A program made the translations under genes and the position numbers. Of a stretch of DNA of 64,000 nucleotides, positions 1 through 9,046 are shown one piece after another. The first letter of the stretch is position 1, and every line of letters begins with the position of its first letter. The DNA lies in contig NZ_JAGENB010000001.1 in assembly GCF_019991125.1 (NCBI RefSeq), positions 806,001 through 870,000 of the forward strand. Reading direction: 5' to 3'. Under the pieces are notes generated by a model. It searched no databases. It was not told the DNA's origin and worked only from the letters and a program-made list of their open reading frames with translations. This DNA is from Phyllobacterium calauticae. Lineage in GTDB: Bacteria > Pseudomonadota > Alphaproteobacteria > Rhizobiales > Rhizobiaceae.

Positions 1-33
1 CAGGAAAGACCTGATCTCGACTATTTCAAATGA
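1..33 (+). CDS. C-terminal end of a probable VapB-type antitoxin (truncated by window edge)
   Basis: Only eleven codons are visible, reading QERPDLDYFK and a TGA stop. The TGA overlaps the ATG of the downstream PIN-domain toxin in an ATGA arrangement, the usual translational coupling of vapBC pairs, in which the antitoxin comes first. The visible tail does not identify the DNA-binding fold (AbrB, RHH or Phd), so the antitoxin assignment rests on position. Confidence 0.55.
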   Translation, partial: QERPDLDYFK

Positions 34-422
34 AATTCTTGCTTGATACCAACGCCATCATTGCGTTGCTGAAAGGCAATGAACGGCTGCACAGCCGATT
101 GCGTCGACATCAGCCGCAGGATTTTGCAATCTCGGCCATTGTTGCCCATGAACTATTTTACGGAGCCTACAAATCACAGCGCGCCGTTCAGAATGTCGGC
201 CTTGTTGAAAGCTTGCAATTCCCGGCACTTGAGTTTGATCTGGACGACGCCAGACATGCGGGCGAGTTGCGCGCAAAGCTTGCGCGCGCGGGCAGTCCCA
301 TCGGCCCTTACGATGTTTTGGTCGCAGGGCAGGCCCTTGCACGGTCTCTGACCCTAATCACACGCAATGTCCGTGAATTTCAGAGGGTCGAGGGACTCAG
401 CGTTGAAAACTGGGAGGATTAG
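30..422 (+). CDS. vapC: VapC-type PIN-domain ribonuclease toxin
   Basis: The 130-residue protein has the PIN-domain layout: D6 in LLDTN, E41 in the AHELFYG helix and D95 in GPYDVLVAGQA, the acidic residues that coordinate Mg2+ in VapC nucleases. The ending TRNVREFQRVEGL is typical of the family. VapC toxins cleave RNA, often initiator tRNA or rRNA, and are held inactive by the partner antitoxin, whose last codons overlap this start. Length is normal for the family. The substrate cannot be read from sequence. The gene converges on pheA with a 9-bp gap. Confidence 0.88.
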   Translation: MKFLLDTNAIIALLKGNERLHSRLRRHQPQDFAISAIVAHELFYGAYKSQRAVQNVGLVESLQFPALEFDLDDARHAGELRAKLARAGSPIGPYDVLVAGQALARSLTLITRNVREFQRVEGLSVENWED

Positions 423-431
423 ACCGTCAAT

Positions 432-1295
432 CTACTCTTCCTCACCTTGGCTGCTGCGAAACGTGGTATCCGCCGGATAGACTCCGAGAACCCGCACCTC
501 CTTGGAGAAGAATTCCAGTTCTTCCAGGGCATGGGCAAGGTTCTTGTCGTCCGGATGCCCTTCAATATCGGCGTAAAACTGCGTGGCGGTGAACTTGCCG
601 TCAATCTGATAGCTTTCCAGCTTGGTCATGTTGACGCCATTGGTGGCAAAGCCGCCCATCGCCTTGTAGAGCGCCGCCGGAACGTTGCGCACGCGAAAGA
701 CGAAGGTCGTCATCATCAGTTCGTCGGATGTGCGCGGCGCCCACTTTTTCGTCTTGTTCAGGACAACGAAGCGCGTGACATTGTTTTCCGTGTCCTCGAC
801 ATCCTCTTCCAGGATATCGAGACCATAAAGGCTGGAGGCGAGCCGCGGTGCGAGCGCCGCCATCGTCTTGTCCTTGACGTCGGAGACCAGCCGCGCCGCA
901 CCTGCCGTATCCCCGGCAATGACCGGCTTCCAGCCGTTCTTGCGGATGTATTTGCGGCACTGGCCCAGCGCGTGGATATGGCTGTGAACCGTGACGATTT
1001 CGCTGCGTTTGGTGCCCGGCAGAACCATCAGCTGAAAATGGATCGGCAGAAAGTATTCGCCGACAATATGCAGGCGCGATTCCGGCAAGAGGTGGTGGAT
1101 GTCCGCGACACGTCCGGCGATCGTGTTCTCGATCGGGATCATCGCCAGATCAGCAGCACCGCTTTCAACCGCATTGAACGCATCCTCAAAGGTCGGGCAT
1201 GGCAACGGCTCCATGTGCGGAAACATGTTGCGGCATGCGGTGTCGGAATTGGCACCCGGTTCGCCCTGAAAGGAGATGCGGTTGGTCTTGGCCAT
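432..1295 (-). CDS. pheA: Prephenate dehydratase
   Basis: This 287-residue protein converts prephenate to phenylpyruvate in phenylalanine synthesis. The N-terminal periplasmic-binding-like catalytic domain starts with ISFQGEPGANSD and includes IPIENTIAGRV and NVTRFVVL, which carries the conserved Thr-Arg-Phe. A C-terminal ACT domain (roughly residues 195-270, with KLESY) provides feedback control by phenylalanine. No chorismate mutase domain is fused, as is usual in alphaproteobacteria. The ATG at 1295 starts MAKTN; an in-frame TTG lies two codons upstream inside the kdsB stop region, but the ATG matches the family start. Only 2 bp separate it from kdsB, so the two are probably cotranscribed. 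Confidence 0.96.
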   Translation of the reverse strand: MAKTNRISFQGEPGANSDTACRNMFPHMEPLPCPTFEDAFNAVESGAADLAMIPIENTIAGRVADIHHLLPESRLHIVGEYFLPIHFQLMVLPGTKRSEIVTVHSHIHALGQCRKYIRKNGWKPVIAGDTAGAARLVSDVKDKTMAALAPRLASSLYGLDILEEDVEDTENNVTRFVVLNKTKKWAPRTSDELMMTTFVFRVRNVPAALYKAMGGFATNGVNMTKLESYQIDGKFTATQFYADIEGHPDDKNLAHALEELEFFSKEVRVLGVYPADTTFRSSQGEEE

Positions 1296-1297
1296 AA

Positions 1298-2038
1298 TCA
1301 ATTGCCCTTTATTGAAGTAAGAATGTCACGTGCCCGCTCAAGATCTTCCTGGGTATCCACACCCAGTGGCACCGAATCAACGATCTCGACATCGATGCGC
1401 ATGCCGGCTTCCAGCGCGCGCAGCTGTTCCAGCCGTTCGCGCTGTTCGAGCGGTGACGGGCCAAGGCTGACGAATCGCTGCAGAGCTGCACGGCGATAGG
1501 CATACAGACCGATGTGGTGGTAGAGCGGGCCGTTGCCGTAGGGAGCCGTCGCCCGCGTAAAGTAGAGCGCGCGCATTTTCCCGGTGCCGATATCTGACCC
1601 GACGATCTTCACCACATTCGGATTGGTCTTTTCATCTTCCCTGGTGATCTCAACACACAATGTGGCGATATCGGCGGGACCTTCACGCAGCGGCAGGAGC
1701 GCGCGTTTGACCAATTCCGGATCGATGGTCGGCAGGTCGCCCTGGACATTGACGATGGCATCGACAGTGCCTTCCGGATCAAGTGCCAGCAAGGCCTCAT
1801 AGATGCGGTCCGAACCCGATTCATGGTCGCTGCGTGTCATGACCACTTCAAGCCCGTGGGCTTCGACCGCCACCTTCACCTCGGCGCTATCCGTGGCAAC
1901 AACGGCACGGCCAAGACCGGCCGCCAGGGCACGTTCAGCCACATGCACGATCATCGGCTTGCCGGCAATATCGGCCAATGGCTTGCCGGGCAAACGTGTG
2001 GAGGCCATGCGGGCGGGAATCAGGGTCAATATTTTCAT
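1298..2038 (-). CDS. kdsB: 3-deoxy-manno-octulosonate cytidylyltransferase (CMP-KDO synthetase)
   Basis: The 246-residue enzyme activates KDO with CTP for lipopolysaccharide inner-core assembly. The nucleotide-binding N terminus [16 protein letters not shown] is the family signature, and VNVQGDLP and [11 protein letters not shown] are further conserved blocks. The ATG at 2038 begins [11 protein letters not shown], the standard start; a GTG four codons upstream (2050) would add MLVT and is less likely. The gene lies just upstream of pheA on the same strand. It is divergent from cycM across a 177-bp gap that should hold both promoters. Confidence 0.96.
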   Translation of the reverse strand: MKILTLIPARMASTRLPGKPLADIAGKPMIVHVAERALAAGLGRAVVATDSAEVKVAVEAHGLEVVMTRSDHESGSDRIYEALLALDPEGTVDAIVNVQGDLPTIDPELVKRALLPLREGPADIATLCVEITREDEKTNPNVVKIVGSDIGTGKMRALYFTRATAPYGNGPLYHHIGLYAYRRAALQRFVSLGPSPLEQRERLEQLRALEAGMRIDVEIVDSVPLGVDTQEDLERARDILTSIKGN

Positions 2039-2215
2039 CGTCACAAGCACCCTACGGTGTCAAAAAGTCTCAGGCAGAACTGCCCTTATATGTGTTGCAA
2101 GTCTTGAGCAAAAGACCTAGTTTCCGCGCGATCACGAGGGGACTCTCGTCAAGTTGTGCAGCGGTCTGCATTGACCAGATAATGAGAACCTCCGCAAGAG
2201 GAGCAATGATCGACA

Positions 2216-2854
2216 ATGGATTCGAGCGCATTCAACAAATATGCCATGGCGTTCCTGGCAACAGTTTTCGTTGTCATGACAGCGGGCATCCTTTCGGATT
2301 TCTTATTTGATTCCCGTGCGCCCGAAAAACCCGGCTTTATCATCCAGGCTGCCGAAGCCGGCGGTGAAGGTGAAGCCGGCGCGCCAGCCGCAGCAGCTGC
2401 GGCCGTGCCGATCGCAACCCTGCTCGCATCGGCGGACGCGACGCGCGGTGAAGCGATTTTCAAGCGCTGCCAGGCTTGCCATACCGGCGAAAAGGGCGGC
2501 GCCAACAAGGTCGGCCCGAACCTCTGGGACATCGTCGACCGTCCCATGGCCACGCATGAAGGCTTCAGCTATTCCGGCGCCATCAAGGATTTCTCCAAGG
2601 GCGGCAAGGAACTCTGGACATTCGACCATCTCAATCACTTCCTGACCTCGCCCAAGGGCTATATCAAGGGCACTGCCATGGGCTTTGCCGGTGACAAGAA
2701 GGACAATGAACGCGCAGACCTGATCGCTTACCTGCGCACGCTCTCCGACAGTCCAAAGCCGCTGCCTGCTGCCGATGCCGCGCCAGCCGGCGGTGAAAAG
2801 CCAGCCGATGCAGCAAAGCCTGCAGATGGCGCTGCGCCGGCACCGACAAAATAA
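2216..2854 (+). CDS. cycM: Membrane-anchored c-type cytochrome (CycM type)
   Basis: The 212-residue protein begins with an uncleaved N-terminal membrane anchor (about residues 8-30), then a Gly/Ala/Glu-rich linker. A class I cytochrome c domain follows with the haem site C85-Q-A-C88-H89 and a distal methionine in KGTAMGF. CycM cytochromes pass electrons from the bc1 complex to aa3 oxidase on the periplasmic face. The C-terminal 25-30 residues are Ala/Pro/Lys-rich low complexity, longer than the minimal family. A clear terminator follows the stop, so the gene is monocistronic. A purine-rich AAGAGGAG lies about 14 bases before the ATG, an unusually long spacing. Confidence 0.93.
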   Translation: MDSSAFNKYAMAFLATVFVVMTAGILSDFLFDSRAPEKPGFIIQAAEAGGEGEAGAPAAAAAAVPIATLLASADATRGEAIFKRCQACHTGEKGGANKVGPNLWDIVDRPMATHEGFSYSGAIKDFSKGGKELWTFDHLNHFLTSPKGYIKGTAMGFAGDKKDNERADLIAYLRTLSDSPKPLPAADAAPAGGEKPADAAKPADGAAPAPTK

Positions 2855-2875
2855 GTCAGCCGTCAATTCCAAGGG

Positions 2876-2903
2876 AAAGCCGGGTCCAGTGCCCGGCTTT
2901 TTT
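2876..2903 (+). terminator. Rho-independent terminator of cycM
   Basis: An AGCCGGG / CCCGGCT stem with a six-base loop is followed by a run of six T. It lies 22 bp after the cycM stop. Confidence 0.9.
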
Positions 2904-3012
2904 GTATCCGTCAGCCTGATCCTATCAAGACTGCGTGTTTTTTTGCCGAAGGTCTGTTCTCCGCCGCATTTTCTCTTAGACTGACCAAAAAAGAGAACCG
3001 TGGAGATCTGAT

Positions 3013-4896
3013 TTGCAATTCCGTCCGCTCGTTGCCAGCCTCGCGCTCCTTGCCATGACAGCCGTGATTCCCCTATCGAATGCACGGGCTGCGGATGCTG
3101 AATGGCGGACGGCGGTCAGCGCTCTGGGCAAGCCGAAATACGGGCCGGACTTCAAGCATTTTGATTTTGTGAATCCCGATGCGCCCAAAGGCGGAACCTT
3201 GAATCAAATTGCTCAAGGTTCATTTGACAGCCTCAACCCCTTCGTCGTCCAGGGAACGTCTGCGGCGGGGCTTCCGGGCGGAACAATCCTGGGTGGATAT
3301 CTCTACGATACGCTTCTCAGCCGGGCGCTTGATGAGCCGGCAACAAATTACGGTCTTCTCGCAGAAGCAGTTGCTTACCCAGATGATTTTTCCTGGGTAA
3401 AGTTCCGCCTCAACCCCGCTGCAAAATGGCATGATGGACAACCCATCACCGTCGATGACGTCATCTGGTCGTTCGATACCCTGAAAGCGCAAAGCCCGAT
3501 TTACAACAAGTATTATCATGATGTGACAAAGGCCGAGAAGACCGGGGACCGAGAGGTTACCTTCACGTTTGCGAGCGGCGGGAACCGTGAGTTGCCCAGC
3601 ATTGTCGGCGAGTTTCCCGTACTGCCAAAGCACTGGTGGGAAGGCACCGATCAATCCGGAAAGAAGCGCGACATCACCAAGCCCACGACGGAAATCCCTC
3701 TGGGCTCGGCTGCCTACAAAATCGAAAGCGTCGACTTCGGCAAGACCATCGTATGGAGCCGGGTAGCCGATTACTGGGGCAAGGATCTCCCCACCAATGT
3801 CGGGCGCAACAATTTCGATCGTATTCGCTATGAATATTTCCGGGACGCAAACGCCATGTGGGAAGCCTTCAAGAAGGGGGGATTCCAGGATTACCGCGGC
3901 GAGCCGAGCATCGGCCGCTGGATGCGTGGCTATGATTTCCCGGCATTCACCCGGGGTGATGTCGTCAAGGCCGTGTATCCACAGCGGTCGTCTGGTCGCA
4001 TGCAAGGATTTCTCCTGAACACACGCCGCGACAAATTCAAGGATATCAAGGTACGCGAAGCTTTGAATTTCGCCTTCGACTTTGAATCGATGAGCAAGAA
4101 TGCATTTTTCGGTCAATACAAGCGAATAGACAGTTATTTCTCCGGCACGGAACTCGCATCGAGCGGCGTCCCGACAGGCAAAGAGCTGGAGATACTTCAA
4201 GCGGTTAAAGGTGAAGTACCGGAAGGGGTTTTCAAAGAGGAATTCAAGAACCCGGTTTCTGATACGCCGCAGGCGCAACGCGATAATTTGCGCAAGGCCG
4301 TCACGCTTTTGCGGGAGGCTGGTTATGATCAGAAAAATGGAAAGCTCGTCAATACAGCGACTGGTCAACCTCTGACCATCGAATTTCTGGCGGACGATCC
4401 GGGCAATGAGCGTACGATCGGACCGTTCATGACGAATCTGCGCAAGCTAGGCATAGATGCGCAAATACGAGCTGTCGATGCTGCCCAGTACGCGGCCAGG
4501 GTCAATGATTATGATTTTGACGTGATGGCAATCGCCGGGATCGGGCAAACGCTGTCGCCAGGCAACGAGCAACGCGATTTCTGGGGATCCAGCACCGCCG
4601 ACACGCCTGGCGGGCGCAATTACATGGGCATCAAAAACCCGGCCATCGACAAGCTGATCGACAGGGTCATCTTTGCCAAGGACCGCGAAGAGCTTGTTGC
4701 CGCAACCCATGCGCTCGACCGGGTTCTGCTGTGGAATTACTATGTTGTTCCGCAGTGGTATGACGACAGGGTCAAGATCGCCTACTGGAACAAGTTCGGC
4801 ATGCCTGAAAAACAACCGGATTATATCGGTGTCGACCCGCTTTCCTGGTGGATTGACCCTGCCAAGGAACAAGCTCTGAAAGCCCACGCGCAATGA
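3013..4896 (+). CDS. yejA: YejA-type ABC transporter substrate-binding protein (first copy)
   Basis: This 627-residue periplasmic protein is an SBP_bac_5 (cluster C) family member. A Sec-type signal peptide with a hydrophobic core at residues 7-20 precedes an ARA-AD cleavage site near residue 27. The block PDFKHFDFVNPDAPKGG is typical of YejA-like proteins, and AKWHDGQPITVDDVIWSF is the conserved SBP_bac_5 block. YejA proteins bind oligopeptides or peptide-nucleotide compounds such as microcin C for the YejBEF importer. The start is a TTG at 3013 behind a GGAG; no better in-frame ATG precedes the signal peptide. The stop overlaps the next gene by four bases, implying translational coupling. 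Confidence 0.9.
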   Translation: MQFRPLVASLALLAMTAVIPLSNARAADAEWRTAVSALGKPKYGPDFKHFDFVNPDAPKGGTLNQIAQGSFDSLNPFVVQGTSAAGLPGGTILGGYLYDTLLSRALDEPATNYGLLAEAVAYPDDFSWVKFRLNPAAKWHDGQPITVDDVIWSFDTLKAQSPIYNKYYHDVTKAEKTGDREVTFTFASGGNRELPSIVGEFPVLPKHWWEGTDQSGKKRDITKPTTEIPLGSAAYKIESVDFGKTIVWSRVADYWGKDLPTNVGRNNFDRIRYEYFRDANAMWEAFKKGGFQDYRGEPSIGRWMRGYDFPAFTRGDVVKAVYPQRSSGRMQGFLLNTRRDKFKDIKVREALNFAFDFESMSKNAFFGQYKRIDSYFSGTELASSGVPTGKELEILQAVKGEVPEGVFKEEFKNPVSDTPQAQRDNLRKAVTLLREAGYDQKNGKLVNTATGQPLTIEFLADDPGNERTIGPFMTNLRKLGIDAQIRAVDAAQYAARVNDYDFDVMAIAGIGQTLSPGNEQRDFWGSSTADTPGGRNYMGIKNPAIDKLIDRVIFAKDREELVAATHALDRVLLWNYYVVPQWYDDRVKIAYWNKFGMPEKQPDYIGVDPLSWWIDPAKEQALKAHAQ

Positions 4897-6770
4897 TGGC
4901 CGGGCGTCTCAATCGCCGCGATCTGCTGAAATACTCCAGTGCAGCGGCTTTGTCCGCCCTCACTCCGCGTCTGGCACTGGCGGATGTGAAGACGGATGTT
5001 CCGCTGCATGGTCTTTCCGCCTTTGGCGAGCTCAAATATCCGAAGGATTTCACGCATTTCGAATACACCAATCCCGATGCGCCGAAGGGTGGTACATTCT
5101 GCTTCTCGCCGCCGACATGGTATTTCAACCAGTCGACGCAGACATTCAACACGCTGAACGGTTTCGGGGCACGCGGCGATGCACCGCCACGTGTGGAATT
5201 GTGCTTTGATTCCTTGATGACATCGGCGCTGGACGAGCCCGATTCCATTTATGGCCTGGTTGCTGAAAGCGTTACGGTTTCCCCGGACAAGCGGACATTC
5301 ATTTTCAAGTTGCGCCCGCAAGCGCATTTTCACGACGGCTCCCCCCTGACGGCCCACGATGCGGTGTTCAGCTATGAGACGCTCAAGACAAAGGGGCATC
5401 CCGATCTCGTGGTGATGATGGCGGAGCTCACCGAAATTGTCGCCGAGGATGACCATACAGTGCGTCTGACCTTTTCCGGCAAGCATTCCGGTCGCGCCAT
5501 TCTCGACATAGCGGCAGGGATACCGATCTTTTCCAAGGCGTGGTACGCCACGCGGGATTTCGGCGCATCGACGCTGGAAGCGCCTCTCGGCTCGGGAGCC
5601 TATCGCGCGGGCATGATCCTTGCCGGTCAAACGATTGAATACGAGCGCGTTGCCGATTACTGGGCAAAGGATTTGCCGGTTCAACGCGGCTCCAACCATT
5701 TTGACCGCATCCGCATCGAGTTCTTTCGCGACCGGCAACCGGATTTCGAATCCTTCAAGAAAGGCGATATCTATTGGCGTTCGGAGTCCGTCGCGAAGAC
5801 ATGGGCAACAGAGTACAATTTCCCGGCCATTCAGCAAAAGCGTGTCGTCAAACGCGAGTTCTCCAGCGAAAAACGGCCGGTGATGCAGGCCTGGGCTCTG
5901 AATCAGCGCCGGGAACAGTTCCGCGATCCGAGGGTGCGCGAAGCCATCACGTTGTGTTTTGATTTCGAATGGACCAGCAAGAACCTTTTTTACAATGTCT
6001 ACAACCGGTCGCAATCGCTGTTTGAGAAATCGGAATTTCGCGCCGAAGGCAAACCTTCCGCCGAAGAGCTGGCCATCATGGAACCGCTGCGCGACATGCT
6101 GCCGCCGGAGATTTTCGGCGATGCGGTCCTGCAACCCGTATCGGATGGTTCGGGCCGCGACAGAAACAATCTGCGCCGCGCGGTCGAATTGATCACCGCG
6201 GCGGGTTATACGCGGCAGAACGGCAAATTCGCCGATGCCGGCGGCAGACCACTCAACCTGGAAATGTTGATCCAGGCGGAAGTCTTCACACGCTCGTCGG
6301 CACCTTTCATCAACAATCTGAACGCCATCGGCATCAATGCCACCCTGCGACTGGTCGATCCGGCGCAGTATCAGGTCAGGCTGCAGGACTTTGATTTCGA
6401 TATGATGGGCGCTGCCTACTCCCTTGGTTCCACGCCGACACAGGAGAGCCTGCAGGCCATCTTTGGCTCCAAATCGGCTGCCATGCCCGGATCGACCAAC
6501 TTCGCGGGTATTGCGGATCCGGCCATCGATGCGCTGATCCAGAAAGTCGGTGAGGTGAAGTCACGGGCAGAACTGGTCACGATTATGCGTGTTTTGGATC
6601 GGCTCTTGCGTATAAGGCGTGACTGGATTCCAAATTGGTACAGTGCGAATCACCTCATCGCCTATTGGGATATGTTCGGCTTCAAGGAGCCCAAACCCGA
6701 TTATGGCTTTCCGGTTGAAACGCTATGGTGGCTTGACGAAGCAAAGGCAAAGGCAATTGGCAAGATTTAA
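4893..6770 (+). CDS. YejA-type ABC transporter substrate-binding protein (second copy, Tat signal)
   Basis: This 625-residue protein is a paralogue of the preceding gene, sharing YPKDFTHFEYTNPDAPKGG and the block FHDGSPLTAHDAVFSYETL. Unlike the first copy it starts with a twin-arginine signal (NRRDLLK followed by a short hydrophobic stretch and ALA), suggesting export of the folded protein by Tat. The ATG lies within the stop of the first copy (ATGA overlap). Two binding proteins feeding one permease pair could widen the peptide range. Which ligand each binds cannot be told from sequence. Confidence 0.9.
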   Translation: MMAGRLNRRDLLKYSSAAALSALTPRLALADVKTDVPLHGLSAFGELKYPKDFTHFEYTNPDAPKGGTFCFSPPTWYFNQSTQTFNTLNGFGARGDAPPRVELCFDSLMTSALDEPDSIYGLVAESVTVSPDKRTFIFKLRPQAHFHDGSPLTAHDAVFSYETLKTKGHPDLVVMMAELTEIVAEDDHTVRLTFSGKHSGRAILDIAAGIPIFSKAWYATRDFGASTLEAPLGSGAYRAGMILAGQTIEYERVADYWAKDLPVQRGSNHFDRIRIEFFRDRQPDFESFKKGDIYWRSESVAKTWATEYNFPAIQQKRVVKREFSSEKRPVMQAWALNQRREQFRDPRVREAITLCFDFEWTSKNLFYNVYNRSQSLFEKSEFRAEGKPSAEELAIMEPLRDMLPPEIFGDAVLQPVSDGSGRDRNNLRRAVELITAAGYTRQNGKFADAGGRPLNLEMLIQAEVFTRSSAPFINNLNAIGINATLRLVDPAQYQVRLQDFDFDMMGAAYSLGSTPTQESLQAIFGSKSAAMPGSTNFAGIADPAIDALIQKVGEVKSRAELVTIMRVLDRLLRIRRDWIPNWYSANHLIAYWDMFGFKEPKPDYGFPVETLWWLDEAKAKAIGKI

Positions 6771-6797
6771 AATGATATCTCCTGGAGCACCGTCTTA

Positions 6798-7901
6798 ATG
6801 GGAGCCTATATTCTACGGCGTTTGCTTCTGATGATACCGACCCTGTTCGGAGTCCTGCTTGTCTGCTTCGTGATTGTACAGTTCGTCCCCGGCGGTCCGG
6901 TCCAGCGCATTATCGGCCAACTCACCGGACAGGGCGGCAACGCGCTTGACCGCATCGGTGGCGGCGGTGCTGATTTTGGTCAGAGCCATGAATCGCTCGG
7001 CCTTGGTACGGCCAACTCGAAATATCGCGGCGCTCAAGGCCTCGATCCCGCTTTCATAGCTAGCCTCGAAAAGCAGTTCGGCCTGGACAAGCCGCCGCTC
7101 GAGCGGTTCCGTATCCTGGTATGGAACTACCTGCGTTTCGATTTCGGCAACAGCTATTTCCGCGATATCAGCGTCGTGCAGCTCATCAAGGAGAAACTGC
7201 CGGTCTCGATATCGCTGGGCCTGTGGATGACACTGATATCCTATGCCATTTCCATTCCGCTCGGCATTCGCAAGGCCATCAAGGACGGTTCTGCCTTCGA
7301 CGTGTGGACCAGCGCCGTTGTCGTGGTTGGCTATGCGATACCGGGATTCCTCTTCGGCATCATGCTGATCGTGTTTTTTGCCGGCGGCTCATTCTTCGAC
7401 TGGTTCCCGCTGCGCGGTTTGACGTCCAACAATTTCGCCGAACTCTCGTTCTTCGGCAAGATCGTCGACTATGCCTGGCACATTGCCCTGCCGCTGACGG
7501 CCATGCTGCTGTCGGCCTTCGCCACGACGACCCTTCTGACCAAGAATTCGTTCCTCGATGAAATCCGCAAGCAATATGTCACCACGGCGCGGGCCAAGGG
7601 CCTGACCGAGCGCAAGATTCTCTATGGACATGTGTTCCGCAACGCCATGCTCATCGTCATTGCCGGTTTTCCCAGCGCCTTCATTTCGATCTTCTTCACC
7701 GGTCAGCTGCTGATCGAGGCGATTTTCTCGCTGGATGGACTGGGGTTGCTTGGCTATGAATCGATCATCAACCGCGACTATCCGGTGGTGATCGCCACGG
7801 TCTATATTTTCGCCCTTGTCGGCGTCGTCGTCAGTCTCCTGTCTGATCTTCTCTATACATGGATCGACCCGCGTATCGACTTCGAGCGGAGGGACGTCTG
7901 A
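6798..7901 (+). CDS. yejB: Oligopeptide/microcin C ABC transporter permease YejB
   Basis: The 367-residue membrane protein of the DppB family has a first transmembrane segment at residues 9-31. A long periplasmic loop rich in Gly (about 40-105) follows, then the binding-protein-dependent transport domain with the EAA loop ([21 protein letters not shown]) that contacts the ATPase. It pairs with YejE to form the inner-membrane channel. It starts 27 bp after the second binding protein and overlaps yejE by one base (TGATG). The extended N-terminal loop is a known difference between YejB and shorter DppB proteins. Confidence 0.94.
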   Translation: MGAYILRRLLLMIPTLFGVLLVCFVIVQFVPGGPVQRIIGQLTGQGGNALDRIGGGGADFGQSHESLGLGTANSKYRGAQGLDPAFIASLEKQFGLDKPPLERFRILVWNYLRFDFGNSYFRDISVVQLIKEKLPVSISLGLWMTLISYAISIPLGIRKAIKDGSAFDVWTSAVVVVGYAIPGFLFGIMLIVFFAGGSFFDWFPLRGLTSNNFAELSFFGKIVDYAWHIALPLTAMLLSAFATTTLLTKNSFLDEIRKQYVTTARAKGLTERKILYGHVFRNAMLIVIAGFPSAFISIFFTGQLLIEAIFSLDGLGLLGYESIINRDYPVVIATVYIFALVGVVVSLLSDLLYTWIDPRIDFERRDV

Positions 7902-9046
7902 TGACCGATACAAGCATTGGCACCCAGCCCTCACCCGTTGCCGTTCGCCGCCCGCGCCTGTCGCCGCTCAATGCCCGGCGCTGGCAGAACTTCAAGGCCA
8001 ACCGCCGCGGCTGGTGGGCCTTGTGGCTGTTCCTGTTCCTGTTCATTGGATCGCTGTTCGGCGAGTTCATTGCCAACGACCGGCCGATCCTTGTTTCCTA
8101 CAAGGGGGAGATCCTCTTTCCCGTTCTCGTCGATTATCCGGAGGAGAAGTTCAACGGCTTTTATGCGGTGACCGACTATCGCGATCCCGTGATCCAGGAC
8201 GAGATCAACGCCAATGGCTGGGCCATCTGGCCGCCGATCCGCTATTCCTACCGCACCGTCAACAACGAGCTTCCCGATACGGCGCCGTCAAAACCGTTCT
8301 GGCTCTATACGCCGGAGGAGCGATGTGCCCGCTATCCGCAGGGTGTGAACGACGCCAACTGCACGTTCGGCAACATGAACATTCTGGGCACGGATGATCA
8401 GGCGCGCGACGTGTTTGCCCGGGCGCTCTATGGTTTCCGCATTTCCGTGCTGTTCGGGCTGATCCTGACGGCAGCGTCTGCGGTTATCGGGGTCACGGCC
8501 GGCGCCATGCAGGGCTATTTCGGCGGCTGGCTCGATCTTCTGGCACAGCGCTTCATTGAAATCTGGTCTTCGGTGCCCACGCTCTACCTTCTCCTGATCA
8601 TGGCTTCGATCCTGCCGCCCGGCTTCTGGATCCTGCTGTGCATCATGCTGCTGTTCTCGTGGGTGCATTTTGTCGGCATCGTCCGCGCTGAATTCCTGCG
8701 GGCCCGCAATTTCGAATATGTGAATGCCGCGCGTGCACTTGGCGTGCGTGACCGGACAATCATGTTCCGTCACCTGCTGCCCAACGCCATGGTGACCACG
8801 CTTACCTTCCTGCCCTTCATCCTCAACGGATCGATCACGACGCTCACCTCGCTCGATTTTCTCGGTTTCGGCCTGCCGCCGGGCTCTGCCTCGCTCGGCG
8901 AACTCCTGGCCCAGGGCAAGAACAACCTGCAAGCGCCATGGCTTGGCCTGACCGGTTTCGTCGTCATCTCGCTGATGCTGTCGCTGCTAATCTTCGTCGG
9001 TGAGGCAACCCGTGACGCATTCGATCCGCGCAAGGCTTTCAAATGA
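7901..9046 (+). CDS. yejE: Oligopeptide/microcin C ABC transporter permease YejE
   Basis: The 381-residue DppC-type permease has a first membrane helix at about residues 33-53 (WWALWLFLFLF). A large periplasmic insertion contains GWAIWPPIRYSY, a YejE hallmark. The BPD_transp domain follows with the EAA loop NAARALGVRDRTIMFRHLLPNA. The ATG at 7901 shares its first base with the last base of the yejB stop; an upstream in-frame start inside yejB would add an unconserved stretch and was not chosen. The stop overlaps yejF by four bases. Confidence 0.94.
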   Translation: MTDTSIGTQPSPVAVRRPRLSPLNARRWQNFKANRRGWWALWLFLFLFIGSLFGEFIANDRPILVSYKGEILFPVLVDYPEEKFNGFYAVTDYRDPVIQDEINANGWAIWPPIRYSYRTVNNELPDTAPSKPFWLYTPEERCARYPQGVNDANCTFGNMNILGTDDQARDVFARALYGFRISVLFGLILTAASAVIGVTAGAMQGYFGGWLDLLAQRFIEIWSSVPTLYLLLIMASILPPGFWILLCIMLLFSWVHFVGIVRAEFLRARNFEYVNAARALGVRDRTIMFRHLLPNAMVTTLTFLPFILNGSITTLTSLDFLGFGLPPGSASLGELLAQGKNNLQAPWLGLTGFVVISLMLSLLIFVGEATRDAFDPRKAFK

